A stretch of DNA of 64,000 nucleotides, taken from positions 1-64,000 of the forward strand of contig NW_024086660.1 in the NCBI RefSeq assembly GCF_009730915.1. The letters are read 5' to 3'. Below the pieces are notes generated by a model. It did no database searches, was not told where the DNA came from, and was given only the letters and a program-made list of their open reading frames with translations. This DNA comes from Dioscorea cayenensis subsp. rotundata. Lineage: Eukaryota; Streptophyta; Magnoliopsida; Dioscoreales; Dioscoreaceae. Position numbers and translations under genes: made by a program. Shown here piece after piece: positions 31,628-42,947 of this stretch (position 1 is the first letter of the stretch; each line of letters starts with the position of its first letter).

Positions 31628-32992
31628 CATGACATTGATACTAGCCCCTAAATCTCCCAATGCCATCTCTTCACCCATATTACCAATGTTGTACGGAATA
31701 ACAAAGCTTATGGGGTCTTTCTTCTTGTTTGGCATATTCTTTTGCAAACCTACCGAACAAGAGGCATCTAAGATCACCAATGTACTCTACTCCAACTTCC
31801 CTTTGTTGGTCAAAGATCCTTTAAAAACTTTGCATACTAAGGCATTTGGGACAACACCTCCACAAAAAGAATGCTGATGTGCAATTGCTTGAATAGATCC
31901 AAGAACTTCTTGTATTGCTCATCATTTTGGTCATTCTTCAATCTCAAAGGATAAGGGATTCTTGGCTTGTAAGGCAGGGTTGCCACCTCTTTCTCCTTGT
32001 TTGCTCTCTCCTCAACCTTGACGACCTCGGGTTCTTCAACATTGGTCTTTTCATTTGGAAGCCTATCCTCAACCAGCACAACTTGTGATTGTGGCTACCC
32101 TTGGTGAAGTCAATGTATCCAATTTCTTGCTTAATCCTTTACTTTGGTTGCCAAGGATGTAACACCATCAATTTCAAAGAGTCCGGCCACTTTCTTCCTT
32201 TTTCTTGAATTCTATTGGTAGCTTTTCAAACCCATTTCTTCAATCAATTACCGGGCTTATTCGAGGGGCTTGTTCCCTATTGTAACCCCTGTGGCAGCAT
32301 CTAGAAGATGTTTGTTGCTTGAACTCAACCATTATAAAATGTATTAATGATCATCCACTCGGAGAACCCACGTTGTGTACACTTCCACAAAAAGTCCTTG
32401 AATCGTTCCCAAGTCTCAAACAAAGTTTCAAGTTCCATCGGAACAAATGAAGATTTCTCATTATGAAGCTTTGTCGATTCTCCCGGAGGGAAGTACCTTA
32501 CAAGGAAAGCTCGACCATTTCATTCCATGTTGTGATGGAAGCACTTGGCAATGAATGAAGCCACTGTTTGCCCATTCCTTTCAAAGAGAATGGGAAAGCT
32601 CTCAAGAGAATTGCATCATTAGAAACCCCATTGATCTTCAACATGTCATACACTTCAATAAAGTTCTTGATATGATTGTTCAGGTCTTCATCGGCCAACC
32701 CATTAAATTGTGCAGACTGTTGGACCATCTTAATAAAGACTGGCTTCGACTCAAAATTCTGGGCTGCTACCGGTGGCCTCACAATGCTCGATTGTGTCCC
32801 ATGAATAATTGGTCTAACAAAATCTGAAAGAGTTTTTTGTTGGTCCTCTTGTTTAGCTATGTTTTTAGATCCTTCACTTTCTATCTCAACTGAATGATTT
32901 TGTTCTTGCGCAGGCTCTTTACCCCTTCTACGAAGTGTTCATTCAAGTTCAGGATCTCCTTTAACCAATGTCGAAGGGTTCCCGAGGGTCAT
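31628..32992 (-). pseudogene. gag: gag-protease relic with internal deletion (E4)
   Basis: The start is ATG at 32992 (context CATAACCTAG, as in the other copies), followed by a decayed N-terminal segment and the core QSAQFNGLADEDLNNHIKNF, INGVSNDAILLRAFPFSLKG and NEMVELSL at 32710-32498. The knuckle zone is lost in a deletion that joins EDRLPNEKTNVEE (near 32079) to the pre-knuckle segment. The protease loop at 31643-31654 reads D-L-G-A in GDLGASINVM: the aspartate is kept but serine is replaced. It is cut at 31628 by an LTR end. It contains many frame breaks. Confidence 0.83.
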
Positions 32993-33116
32993 AACCTAGA
33001 CCTTCTACAAAAGAAAGTAAAATAAATCAGAATGATGATAGAATAACCAAGTGTGAAATAGAGAAAATGATGAATAGCTAAAATAGTGGAGTGTAAAGTG
33101 TTTCTAAAATACCTAC

Positions 33117-33134
33117 TGCACAGCAATAGCACCA
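33117..33134 (-). other. tRNA-Asp primer-binding site, degenerate (E4)
   Basis: TGCACAGCAATAGCACCA on the + strand compares with TCCCCGGCAACGGCGCCA. The position, six bases from the LTR start at 33141, identifies it despite the decay. Confidence 0.65.
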
Positions 33135-33140
33135 AAAACT

Positions 33141-34678
33141 TGACACAGTCCTTGCGTGTGACGCGCAAGTGCATGGGTTTGTCGAATAGTAATACCCCGG
33201 TCAGTGGGTAGTTGAATCTACAGGGAATAGAAATCAGAAACACAAAAATTGCTACTTAACTAAAGTGAGGATGAATCGATATTGTTGTGAACAAAATCAA
33301 TATGAAAAGAACTTAAGAAAATAAGAAAGAGAGGCGCATTAAGATGAGAGGAAAGATAATCAATAGAAAGTTGGGCACTCAAACATTACTCCCCATAGGA
33401 TTATTGCTTCAAGTGCAAGACCAATCATTATGCCTCCTAACTGATGTCTAAAGAGTCATGGAGATCCCTAAATACACGGTCCCAAAACTTAAGGTCGATC
33501 ATGACTAACCCTACACTATGCTCGGTGGAGAAATCTCTCAGTCTCGACATCTCGCAGTGTGCTAGTTTGGTTTAGGTTCTAGGGATTCCAAGTGATAAAC
33601 CCTATTCCCCAATATAGATCTAACCCTTTTGTCCAGGCGAAAGACCCCTAATCAAAATTAAGCCCCAGATACTAAGGATTACTTCTACATTTCACTTTGT
33701 TGCTTGCACAACTAAGACCCAGCGAAGATTGTTTTCCTAGTACTTTACTCTATTGTGACCGTAAGGAACTCTTGGAACATGGAGATAGGGTAAATCACAA
33801 TAGAGGGGAAAGGGGATGCTCAGCTACCAATCGACTCACCGTCTCAACCCTCTCTAATCTAGCATTGTCTAACCCTCATGGTGTGTCACTCATTCACAAA
33901 GATTACCAAGATGGATTCTCAACCCTAGTGTCACTCATATGGAAAAGAACACAACAAGCATTCAAGATTGGAACTCAATTAAAAACATCAATTAAGGAAA
34001 GCATAATAAAAGGTCAAAGAAACAATATCATTCTAGAGTTTACAAGTCCAACCACCCACTAAGGGTTTTGCTCTCCGTGAAGCAAAATACAATCAACAAT
34101 GAAATCAAAAGTAAAGAGCTGCAATGCATGAATAAAACCACCTTGGTATTCGTGTTGATGGTCTTGTAGAGTATACTCGGCCTCTTAAAAGGTTCCCTCA
34201 TCAACCCTAGGGCACACCTCGCCGAATAGATGCCAATGAAAGCTCCTTCCATAACTATCTTCCGACAGAGCGCGGTGTTGAAGGCTGTAGAATTACTCCA
34301 AAAACCTTGCCAAAGCCTCTCTAAACCATAGCCGCAGGCCTCTCCAAATTTGGAGAAAAGATGGAGAACAGATGGAGAAAAGGATCCCCAAATAGGTACA
34401 AGTCATGGCTTTATAAATGGCAGGAAACGGGAATCCACAGGGGTAAGTTGAATTTCAACACGCCCGTGTGAATTTTCACAAAATCTGTTTTTGGCGGTCT
34501 GTAATAAGTAATTGATATAGTAAATTGTTGCATTATCTACTATAGTACTCTGCCAAAATACTCCCGAATCCACACTTTTCATCGAGGCAATAAAAATGGG
34601 CACACATCTATGTTGTAGATCGCATTGCATCTTAAAGTAAAAGCACATTTAATGGGAATCTTGCTAGTCTTGTACAAG
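33141..34678 (-). mobile_element. 5' LTR of E4, first part (split by E5)
   Basis: It begins TGACACAGTCC at 33141. It runs in family A order up to TTGTACAAG at 34678, where E5 is inserted. It resumes at 42506 as TCGAACACATGAGTG without loss. Confidence 0.88.
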
Positions 34679-36560
34679 TGACACGTCCGTATATACATGT
34701 AAACCGCAAATGCACGGGTGTCAAAGTTATAATTCCAGATGAGTGGGTATCATATCCACAGAGAGTAGTTAATAAAGACACTTAAATTGTTTCTTAACTA
34801 ATGTGTAAGATGAATAGTGATAAGCGTGACAAAATATGAAATAATGAAAATAAAAGCAACAAGATAGAGAGCACATGTAAAGGAGAAGGTAAGGAAATTG
34901 ATAAAGATAGGGTATCTGGATATTGATCAGCCTAGGACAATCGTTTCAAGTGCAAGAACCCTCTATTATACTTCCTAATTGATGCAACAAATAGTCATGG
35001 AAATCCTTAATTACATGATCCCAAATCTAAGGTCAACCATGCCTAACTCTATACATGTCTCGGAGGAGAGATTGAATAACCTCTCAACCTTGCACTCGCA
35101 TAGAATTGCAATGAGCTCTAGGGATTAAAGGTAACAAACCCTATTCCTATGTATAGACCTAACCCTTTGGTCCAGGTGGAAGATCCCTAGCCACAATTAA
35201 GCCCTAGGTGCTAAAACCACTTCAACACTTTACTCCGTTGCGCTCGCAACTAAGCCCCAGTAGAAAGTCATCCCTTAGCCCATTCACTCTACTATGGCCG
35301 CAAAGAACTATTGGAATGTGGAGGTACGATAGATCACACCGGAGGGGAAAGGGGGCGCTTTACTACCTCTCGACTCACCCTCTCAACCCTCTCCAATCTA
35401 GTTTTGTCTAACTCTCATAGTGTGTCACTCACTCTCAAGAATTACCAACAAGAACTCTCAACCCTAGTGTCACTCTAGGAGAGTATTCATACAATCAAGT
35501 CTCCAAGATTGGAACTCACAATAAACATCAATTAATTGAAAGCATAATAAAGAGATTCAATGAAACTAATACATCCTAGGGTTCACAAATACCCAAGTAC
35601 GTACTAGGGGTTTAGCTCTCCATGGAGCTAGATATAATCAATAAAATCGAATGTAAAAACAAAACATGCAAAGAAAACCCCCTCGTTCATCGTGGCGATG
35701 GTCTTGTGGAGAATCCTCTACTAGTCGCAAGTGTCCCTATGTCCGGCCTAGGATACACCTTGCCGGATAAGTGCCGACGAAAGCTCTCCCACTAACATTC
35801 TTCTAAATGGCGCGTGGTGTTGGAGCCATAGAATCTCTCCAAAGCCCTAGCCAATACCTCTCAAAAACCCTAGCCGCCGCCCTCTCTCAAGTTGGGGAAA
35901 AGATGGAGAAAAGAATGCTAAAATCGGCACTGAAATCGGCTTTTAAAGGGCCGAAATCGGGAATCCACACGCCCATGTGGGCACCCCTCTAGATTTTTCA
36001 CACGGGCGTGTGGAATTTCCACACGCCCGTGTGGATTCTTTGTTTTCCTGTTTTCTCGGCCGGCTATAAACAGTGCTGCTGCCGTATTTTTCCTATAGTG
36101 TTTTCTACAATACCCTGCTACAGTACCTGACTAAAATACTCCTGAATCCATACTTTAATCTTGGTAATGCAAACGGGCGAACACTTACGTTGTGGATCAC
36201 CTTGCTACTTTAATAACGAACATATTGGTGGAGATCTTGTTCTATATGCACAAGTCAGAATGCTTGAATGTGACTACCCTTGCGCCCCTCCAAATAGTTG
36301 TGCTAACTCGAGTACGAGGAGGTTGGAACACATTCCTACATCTGGAACCCGACCTATGTCTTCACATTTGAACCTTAACAAAATTTCCTCCAAATTAGTG
36401 CATTATGACCCACATTGGCTTCTCTCTCTCATAATCGGCCTCACAACCCTACCTGCATGAAACTAACATAAATACACCCATATTAGCATTAAATCCGAGA
36501 AAAGTAATGCTCAACACAAGGAAAAAACGCTTCATATTCTTATCGCACAAGCACTTATCA
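34679..36560 (-). mobile_element. 3' LTR of E5
   Basis: The 1882-bp LTR runs from TGACACGTCCG at 34679 to TTATCA at 36560. A TTTTAAAGGGCC region near 35940 is the candidate TATA-side segment. The adjacent 35999-36033 palindrome is listed separately. Confidence 0.95.
35999..36033. repeat. 35-bp perfect palindrome in the family A LTR
   Basis: Two 17-base arms beginning CACACGGGCGTGTGGAA are exact reverse complements around one central T. Less perfect versions sit at the same LTR position near 30600-30645, 44985-45040 and 60800-60870. Confidence 0.9.
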
Positions 36561-36605
36561 AACTCCCCCACACTTAAGCTTTTCCTTGTCCTCAAGCAAA
36601 GATTA
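36561..36605 (-). other. Polypurine tract of E5
   Basis: On the minus strand the sequence runs TTGAGGACAAGGAAAAGC, TTAAGTGTGGGGGAGTT, then the LTR. This is the expected plus-strand primer site. Confidence 0.87.
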
Positions 36606-36939
36606 AAACATTATGTTCATGGCCACGCCTCAAAAATAAAAAAAAATACACCGTTAAATCACTTTTAACTTCATTCTAATCATGTATACTCATTTTAATT
36701 ATAGAAATGAAGCATTATTCTCCAGTTTCATTGATTAAAATCAAGAATTTGCGAAGAGAACAAAAGATAGTCTTACTGACGAGTTGAAGTTGAAAACCTT
36801 GAAGAGGGCGGAAAACCACGTAAAAATACCTCCAAATATGGCAGTGCAAAGTTGGGAAGAAGTGTGAAGGTGCACTCAGGCGAAGAGGAAGTGTGGGAAT
36901 GAGAAGAAACGATGATCAATTAAAAGGACTCACGCCTCT
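36606..36939 (-). mobile_element. E5 internal non-coding stretch
   Basis: This AT-rich sequence is collinear with 24830-24967 and 26473-26590 of E3. It includes the site (AAAGATAG, 36763-36770) that carries a solo LTR in E3. No ORF is supported. Confidence 0.75.
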
Positions 36940-37560
36940 TGGCGTTCTGTACATCCGCACAGGCATGCGAAAATTACCCACACCCATGCGTCTCCACAAG
37001 AAAGCCTCACAGGGCAGATGCACGCCCCTGTGCGATCTCAGGAAAACACTAACTGCCTCTGAATGCTCTCGCACGACCATACAGAAAATACCTATGCCCG
37101 TGTGCCCGAACCAAAGGGGCTACCGCACGCCCCTGTGGCTTCTCTGTCCACCTGAGAAGAATGACTAAGTGTTCCACATGCCCGTACGGAAATTCCGCAC
37201 AGGCCTGGACATTCACAGACCCAACTCACAGGTGCAAGCGCATGCCCCTGTGTCTTCTCGGGATGGAGAGAGCTCCTCTATAGAGATTCGCACGGTAATG
37301 CGGAAATTACCCACGCCCGTGCGATTTTCATAAGGTCGCCCACAAGGTCGAGTCCATGCCCCTGTGTGCTCTCTAGATAATCTGCCAATCTCTTTAGAAA
37401 TTCACACACCCATCTGGAAATTACCCATGGGCGTGCGAGAATCGCATGGTCATTCACAAGGGTAAGTCCATGACCCCTGTGCCTTCTCTGGATGAGCTTG
37501 CAATGCAAATTCACGGGCGTGCGGAAATTCCACACTCTCGTGCGTTTTCTCTGGATGCCT
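36940..37560 (-). repeat. Palindrome array (E5 copy)
   Basis: This is the same organisation as 26590-27240. TCTCGGGAT at about 37257, CTCTAGATAATC at about 37371 and CTCTGGATGAG at about 37486 are spaced about 115 bases. Each unit holds CACGCCCGTG and GCCCCTGTG inverted pairs. The copies are more mutated than in E3. Confidence 0.83.
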
Positions 37561-37902
37561 TAGAAAATTCGTAGTTTAGTAGTTTAGTGTAAGCATGAAT
37601 AAATTTTTGAGTGTTGGTGTCTTGTATTTTATATACTTGTGCTATGATTTTATTATGGGGTTTGAATTGTCATCATGTGTTTTCATGTAGATTTGATGAA
37701 GTTTTGGTCGTTTGAGCTATTTATCATGTTTTCCGCTGGTAAAATTTGCATATTTGGGCAGGCTCTGAGTGTGTAAACATGTTCAAAAATTTTATGTAGA
37801 GCCTGCAGAATTTTCATAGCACAAGTATATAAAATTCAAGACACCAACACTCAAAAATTTATTCATGCTCACACTAAACTACTAAACTATGAAAACAATA
37901 AA
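37561..37902 (-). mobile_element. E5 intron-like spacer
   Basis: Non-coding. It contains a short inverted arrangement: GTAGTTTAGTGTAAGCATGAATAAATTT at about 37570 reappears as the reverse complement near 37850-37880. An internal fold-back of about 300 bp is therefore present here and is not seen in E3. Confidence 0.65.
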
Positions 37903-37968
37903 CACTTGGGTTGCCTCCTAAGAAGGCTTGTTTAACGTTACTTAGCTTGACGTACCTTGTCTTACCTC
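37903..37968 (-). other. Twin stem-loop and splice donor (E5)
   Basis: The donor AG/GTAAG overlaps the gag-protease stop codon TAA (37962-37964). It is followed by CGTCA-AGCTAAG-TAACG (one broken pair) and CTTAGG-AGGCAA-CCCAAG (one broken pair). This element has lost the downstream ORF and acceptor, consistent with the weaker stems. Confidence 0.6.
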
Positions 37969-38705
37969 ACAGGGGGCTCATAGATGAAGGTTACCCTCTT
38001 ACCCATGACTTGGAAACATGATGAGAAAAGTCTCTTGAAGGTGGAGGGGGAATTATCAGGCTTGGGACCACCTAGCAATGATTCATCCAATTTGTTTGGT
38101 TCGCGCACATCTCCAACAGCCTTGGAGCATTTACGGTGGCGTCTCCTAGCCCTCTTCATCTTCCGGAGCACCTTCTTCAGGATCCCCGGGGTAGATTGTA
38201 CTTTTTCCATTGAACCAAGCATCATGATTCCTTTATTGTCCACCTCTTGGTCGAACAAACCCTCATACGGGTATGGATTGAACATTTCCTGCATGTATTC
38301 ATCAACAATTTCATCAGTAGTGTCTAGAAAATACAAAGTATCATCGAAATCAAGAGAATGCCGCATAGCTTCAGCAAGGCGGTATGTGAGCTTGTCATCT
38401 CTAACTCTCAAAGTTAGCTCTCCATCGTCCATGTCAATCAATGCCTTCGAAGTCCGTAAGAATGGCCTCCCAAGTATCAAGGGTACATCCGCATCCTCAT
38501 CGACATCTAGCACCACAAAGTCTACGGGAAATATATACTTGTCCACCTTGACAAGCACATCTTCGATGATATCCCTCGGATGTCTCACTCTTCGGTCCGC
38601 AAATTGCAAAGTCATCCGAGTGGGTCTAGGCTCACCCAAGCCAAACTTTTGAAAGAAGGTGTATGGCATGATGTTGATACTGGCCACTGACTCCACCAAT
38701 GCCAT
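37962..38705 (-). pseudogene. Retropepsin-like protease, catalytic Asp replaced (E5)
   Basis: This is an uninterrupted 247-residue frame. The catalytic loop at 38682-38693 encodes E-S-V-A in MALVESVASINIMPYT, so aspartate is glutamate and the essential glycine is valine. The rest is well kept: GEPRPTRMTLQFADRRVRH, IFPVDFVVLDVDEDADVPLI, LGRPFLRTSKALIDMDDGEL and a basic tail (RARRRHRKCSKAVGD). Retropepsins need the Asp of D-(S/T)-G, so this copy should be inactive. An open frame with a dead active site suggests that loss of activity was recent or that the protein is kept for another reason. Confidence 0.87.
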
Positions 38706-40469
38706 TTTTTCTTGCTAATATTAAACTCAATGATGAAGCTTCCCGGGTCTTTGTTTTTGTTCGGCATGTTCTTTTACAAAACCGCCGAGCAAGATGAATC
38801 TAAAATCACTAAAGCACTCTCCACTAACCTCCTCTTGTTTGTCAACAAAAGGAATATTAATGTGGAGTTATTTGAACAAACTCAGGAACTTCTTGTACTA
38901 TTCATCCCCTTGGTCATTCTTCAATCTAGAGGGGTAAGGGATTCTTTGCTTCAAAGATGCAAGTGCCACCTCCTTCTCTTTGCTTGCTCCCTTCTCAACC
39001 TCTATAACCTCAGGTGTGTGTTCATTAGGCTTCTCACTCGGAAGCTTACCCTCAACCTCACGACCACTTCTCAAAGTGGTCACCTTCACATGCTCTCTAG
39101 GTTTGGTCTCGGTGTTACTCGGCAAGCTTCCTTGTGGCCTTTCCGAAAAGGACTTCGCAATCTGCCCTACTTGATTTTCAAGATTATCCAAAGAGGCTGT
39201 GTGGTTGCGAAGTGTAGCCTCAACTGATTGGAACCTTGTATCAGATGATTTCACAAACCTAGTTAAGGACTTCCCCAAATCGTTCATCCGAGTCTCCAAA
39301 CCTAAAACTCTATTTTCCATGTTTGGGGTTTGATGTTGTTGTTGGAGACCAGGTGGCCCCATGGCCTTTTATTGACCTTGGTTGCTCCATGAGAAATTGG
39401 GATGACTCTTCCAAACCGGATTGTAGGTGTGGCTGTATGGGTTTCCTTGATTCCTCATAGCATTACCTCTAAAATCGACATTCTCACCCGAAGATGCATC
39501 ACCAATAGAGATCGGGCAATCGGAGGGAGCATGTCCTCTACCACACCCGGTGCAAGTAGTCACGGCAGTCACTCTATTTGAAGTTAGGAGATCTAACTTC
39601 TTATTCAATGATTCTACTTGAACCGTCAATGAAGTTACTGCATTTATCTCATGGAGGCCGGCCACATTTTTCTTCTCCCTGGCATTCCATTGGTAGCTGT
39701 TTAACCCCATTTCTTCAATTATTTGACAGGCCTCATCGGGGGTCTTGCTACATAAGGTACCTCCTGCTTCCAAATCCAAGAGTTGCCTTGTACTCGGATT
39801 TAGACCATTGTAAAAGGTCTAAACAATCATCCACTCCAGGAATCCATGTTGCGGGCACTTTCTCAGGAGCTCATTGAACCTTTCCCACATCTCAATTAGA
39901 GACTCCAATTCTAATTGTACAAAGGATGAGATCTCATTCCTAAGCTTTGTAGATTTTTCGGGAGGGAAATAACGGGCAAGAAAAGCTTCTACCATCTCCT
40001 CCCATGTGGTAATTGATGCTCTTGGTAATGAGTGTAGCCACTGCTTTGCTTTCAATTTCAAGGAAAATGGGAAGGCTCTCAACTTGATGGCATCATCCGT
40101 TACCCCATTTATCATAAGCATGTCGTACACCTCAAGGAAGTTCTCTATATAACTGTTCGGATCCTCATTGGCCAAACCATTAAACTGTGCGGATTGCTGA
40201 AACATGTGGATGAATGCCGGCTTCAGCTAGAAGTTCTGAGCTATAATCGGGGGATGTACAATACTCAATTGTGTCTCCAATACAGAAGGTCTGGCATAAT
40301 CGGATAATGTCCGCTACTGCTCATTCTGTTCTGCCATGTTTTCAGATTCTTCTACTTCTAATTCAACTAGATTAGACTGTTCTTGCACAGGTTCTTTACT
40401 TTTTCTTCTAAGTGTACGTTCAAGTTCAGGATCTCCTTCAATCAATATCGAAGTGTTCCCTCGGGTCAT
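38706..40469 (-). pseudogene. gag: Retrotransposon gag, four breaks (E5)
   Basis: The ATG at 40469 opens MTRGNTSILIEGDPELERTL. A stop at 40314 falls right after AEQNEQ. The capsid core runs 40205-39822 (QQSAQFNGLANEDPNSYIEN; LPRASITTWEEMVEAFLARY; ISSFVQLELESLIEMWERF). A stop at 39819 precedes the next segment, which holds the knuckle CTGCGRGHAPSDC (39516-39554) and NPYSHTYNPVWKSHPNFSW. A stop at 39369 precedes the helical MENRVLGLETRMNDLGKSL segment and SERPQGSLPSNTETKPREHV. The frame is lost again near 38895, with a small deletion before the protease. Confidence 0.9.
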
Positions 40470-40587
40470 AACCTGGAGCTGCACAAAAAGAAAGAAAACA
40501 AAATCAGAACGATGATAATAAAAAGATATGAAATAGAATGAATGAATAGCTAAGAAAACAAAGTGCAAAGTATCTCTAAATGCCTAC

Positions 40588-40605
40588 TCCCCGGCAACGG
40601 CGCCA
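40588..40605 (-). other. tRNA-Asp primer-binding site, exact (E5)
   Basis: TCCCCGGCAACGGCGCCA matches 18 of 18 bases of the 3' end of plant tRNA-Asp(GUC), as I recall that tRNA. It is separated from the LTR end by AAAACT. Confidence 0.92.
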
Positions 40606-40611
40606 AAAACT

Positions 40612-42500
40612 TGACACGTCCATATATGCATGTAAACTGCAAGTGCACGGGTGTCGAAGTAATAATCCTAGATGAGTGGGTATCGTATCCACAGAGAGTA
40701 CAGAATAAAGACACTTAAGTTGTTTCCTAACTAATGTAGAAGATGAATAGTCATAAGTGTGACAAAATATGAAATAACGAAAATAAAAGCAACAAGATAG
40801 AGAGGACAGGTAAAGGAGAAGGTAAGGCAATCGATAAAGGTGGGGTACCCAGACATTGATTCGCCTAGGACAATCATTTCAAGTGAAAGAACCCTCTATT
40901 ATACTTCCTAATTGATGCAATAATGAGTCATGGAAATCCTTAATTACATGATCCCAAATCTAAGGTCAAACATGCCTAACTCTATATATGTCTCGGAGGA
41001 GAGATTGAATAACCTCTCAACCTTGCACATGCATAGAATTGCAATGAGCTTTAGGGATTCCGAGTGATAAATACTATTCCTATTTATAGATCTAACCCTT
41101 TGGTCCAGGTGGAAGATCCCTAGCCACAATTAAGCCCTAGGTGCTAAAATCACTTCAATGCTTCACTCCGTTGCATTTGCAACTAAGCCCAAACGGAAGG
41201 TCATCCGTTAGCCCATTCACTCTACTATGGCCGCAAAGAACTCTTGGAACGTGGAGGTACGATAGATCACACCGGAGGGGAAAGGGGACGCTCCGCTACC
41301 TCTCGACTTACCCTCTCAACCCTCACCAATCTAGTTTTATCTAACTCTCATAGTGTGTCACTCACTCTATAGAGTTACCAACAAGAACTCTTAACCCTAG
41401 TGTCACTCTAGGGGAGTATTCATACAATCAAGTCTCCAAGATTGGAACTCACAATAAACATCAATTAATTGAAAGCATAATAAAGAGATTCAATGAAACG
41501 AATACATCCTAGGGTTCACAAATACCCAAGTACCTACTAGCGGTTTAGCTCTCCATGGAGCTAGATATAATCAATGAAATCGAATGTAAAAACAAAGCAT
41601 CCATAGAAAACCCCCTCGTTTGTCGTGGCGATGGTCTTATGGAGAGTCGTCTACTCATCGCAAGGGTCCCTTTGTTCGGCCTATGATACACCTCACCGGA
41701 TCGGTGCCGATTTAAAAGCTCTCCCACTAACCTTCTTCCAAACGGTGTGCGATGTCGAGTCGAGAACCTCTCCAAAGCCCTCACTAATATCTCTCAAAAC
41801 CCTAGCTGCCACCCCTCTCTCAAGTTGGGGAAAAGATGGAGAAAAGAATGTCAAATCGAGATCGAAATAAGCTTTTTAAAGGGTCGAATCGGGAATCCAC
41901 ACGCCCATGTAGGGCGCCTCATGGATTTTTTCACAGGTGTGGGATTTCCACATGCCCATGTGGATTCTCTATTTTCTTGTTTTTCTCGGTCGTATCGTAA
42001 AATGCAGGTCTGCTACTAGTATTTTTGCTACAGTATTTTCTACAATACCCTTCTACAAAGACAGGCCTAAAAATACACTCGAATCCATACTTTCATCGAG
42101 GTAATGCTAATCGGCATGCATTTACATCGAGATCGCCTTTGCTTCTTTAATAACTAGATATGTTGGTAGAGATCTTGTTCTATATGCACAAGTCGAATGC
42201 TTGAATGTGACTCGCTACTCGTGCCCATCAAATAGTTTTGCTAACTAAAGTATGAGGAGGTTGGCACACGCCTCTGCATCTGGAACCCTATCTATGTCTT
42301 CGCGTTTGAACCTTAGCAAAATTTCCTCCAAATTAATGCATTACAACTGACATTGGCTTCTTTCTCTCATAATCAGCCCTCACAACCCTACCGCATGAAA
42401 GTAACATAAATGCACCCATATTAGCGCTAAAACCCCGAGAAAAAGTAATGTTCAACACAAGGAAAGAACACTACGATTCTTATTGCACAAGCACTTATCA
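40612..42500 (-). mobile_element. 5' LTR of E5
   Basis: The 1889-bp LTR runs from TGACACGTCC at 40612 to TTATCA at 42500 and is collinear with the 3' LTR. The CACACGCCC palindrome zone (about 41895-41965) has small indels relative to 35960-36035. Confidence 0.95.
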
Positions 42501-42806
42501 ACAAGTCGAACACATGAGTGTGACCGCTTTGTACCCTCCAATTTACATATTCCATCAAGCATAATGGCGGTTAGCACGCACTAATGTCTTCGAGCACAAC
42601 TTGCATCTTCTCGTGTATCCACATCAAGATTCCATCAACATATTGCATTCGCGATCTACTTTTGCTCCATTCTTCCCTATTTAGCTCCACAACCCTATAT
42701 GCGCAAAAGAACATAAAAACACAAATAATAGGGATAAAACCTGATAAAAGTAATGCTCATCATAAGAAAAAAATACTTTGTATTCTTAGTTTACAAGCAC
42801 TTATCA
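42501..42806 (-). mobile_element. 5' LTR of E4, second part
   Basis: It starts with the duplicated ACAAG, then TCGAACACATGAGTGTG, and continues to TTATCA at 42806. With 33141-34678 it makes an LTR of about 1.84 kb. Confidence 0.87.
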
Positions 42807-42947
42807 CTTGTGCATTTCAAGTGGTGATGCGAGGCCTCGATGTCACAAGTCTCGTTGAGCGCGCAATAGGTACACCAAGCTAGTGACATTAAACATGCAC
42901 TTCTTGGGAGGTTATTCAAGTTGTTGTGTTAGATTTTTGTTGTTCAT
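42807..42947 (+). mobile_element. E8 fragment with twin stem-loop relic
   Basis: TAG/GTACAC at 42867-42874 is a weakened donor. AAGCTAGTGAC follows, and then CTTGGG-AGGTTA-TTCAAG at 42904-42921. The second stem still pairs if G-U pairs are allowed. Order and orientation (+) match E1. Nothing upstream of the donor remains. Confidence 0.6.

Larger units (their letters stand above)
34679..42500 (-). mobile_element. Complete non-autonomous LTR retrotransposon E5, TSD ACAAG
   Basis: This is a 7822-bp element with both LTRs (34679-36560 and 40612-42500), a PBS, gag, protease and a PPT. The pentamer ACAAG is duplicated exactly at 34674-34678 and 42501-42505. The internal region is only 4051 bp and encodes gag and protease alone. 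Compared with E3 it also lacks the ATHILA ORF: E3 sequence at about 22140 and about 24830 is joined near 36615. In the first ~150 aligned LTR bases I count about 17 differences by eye, so the insertion is not recent. It is structurally a gag-only (TR-GAG-like) element. Confidence 0.95.

Noticed and set aside
40588..40605. A tRNA-Asp gene fragment
   Set aside because: Only the last 18 bases match and they stand next to an LTR end, as required for a primer-binding site. No tRNA body is present.
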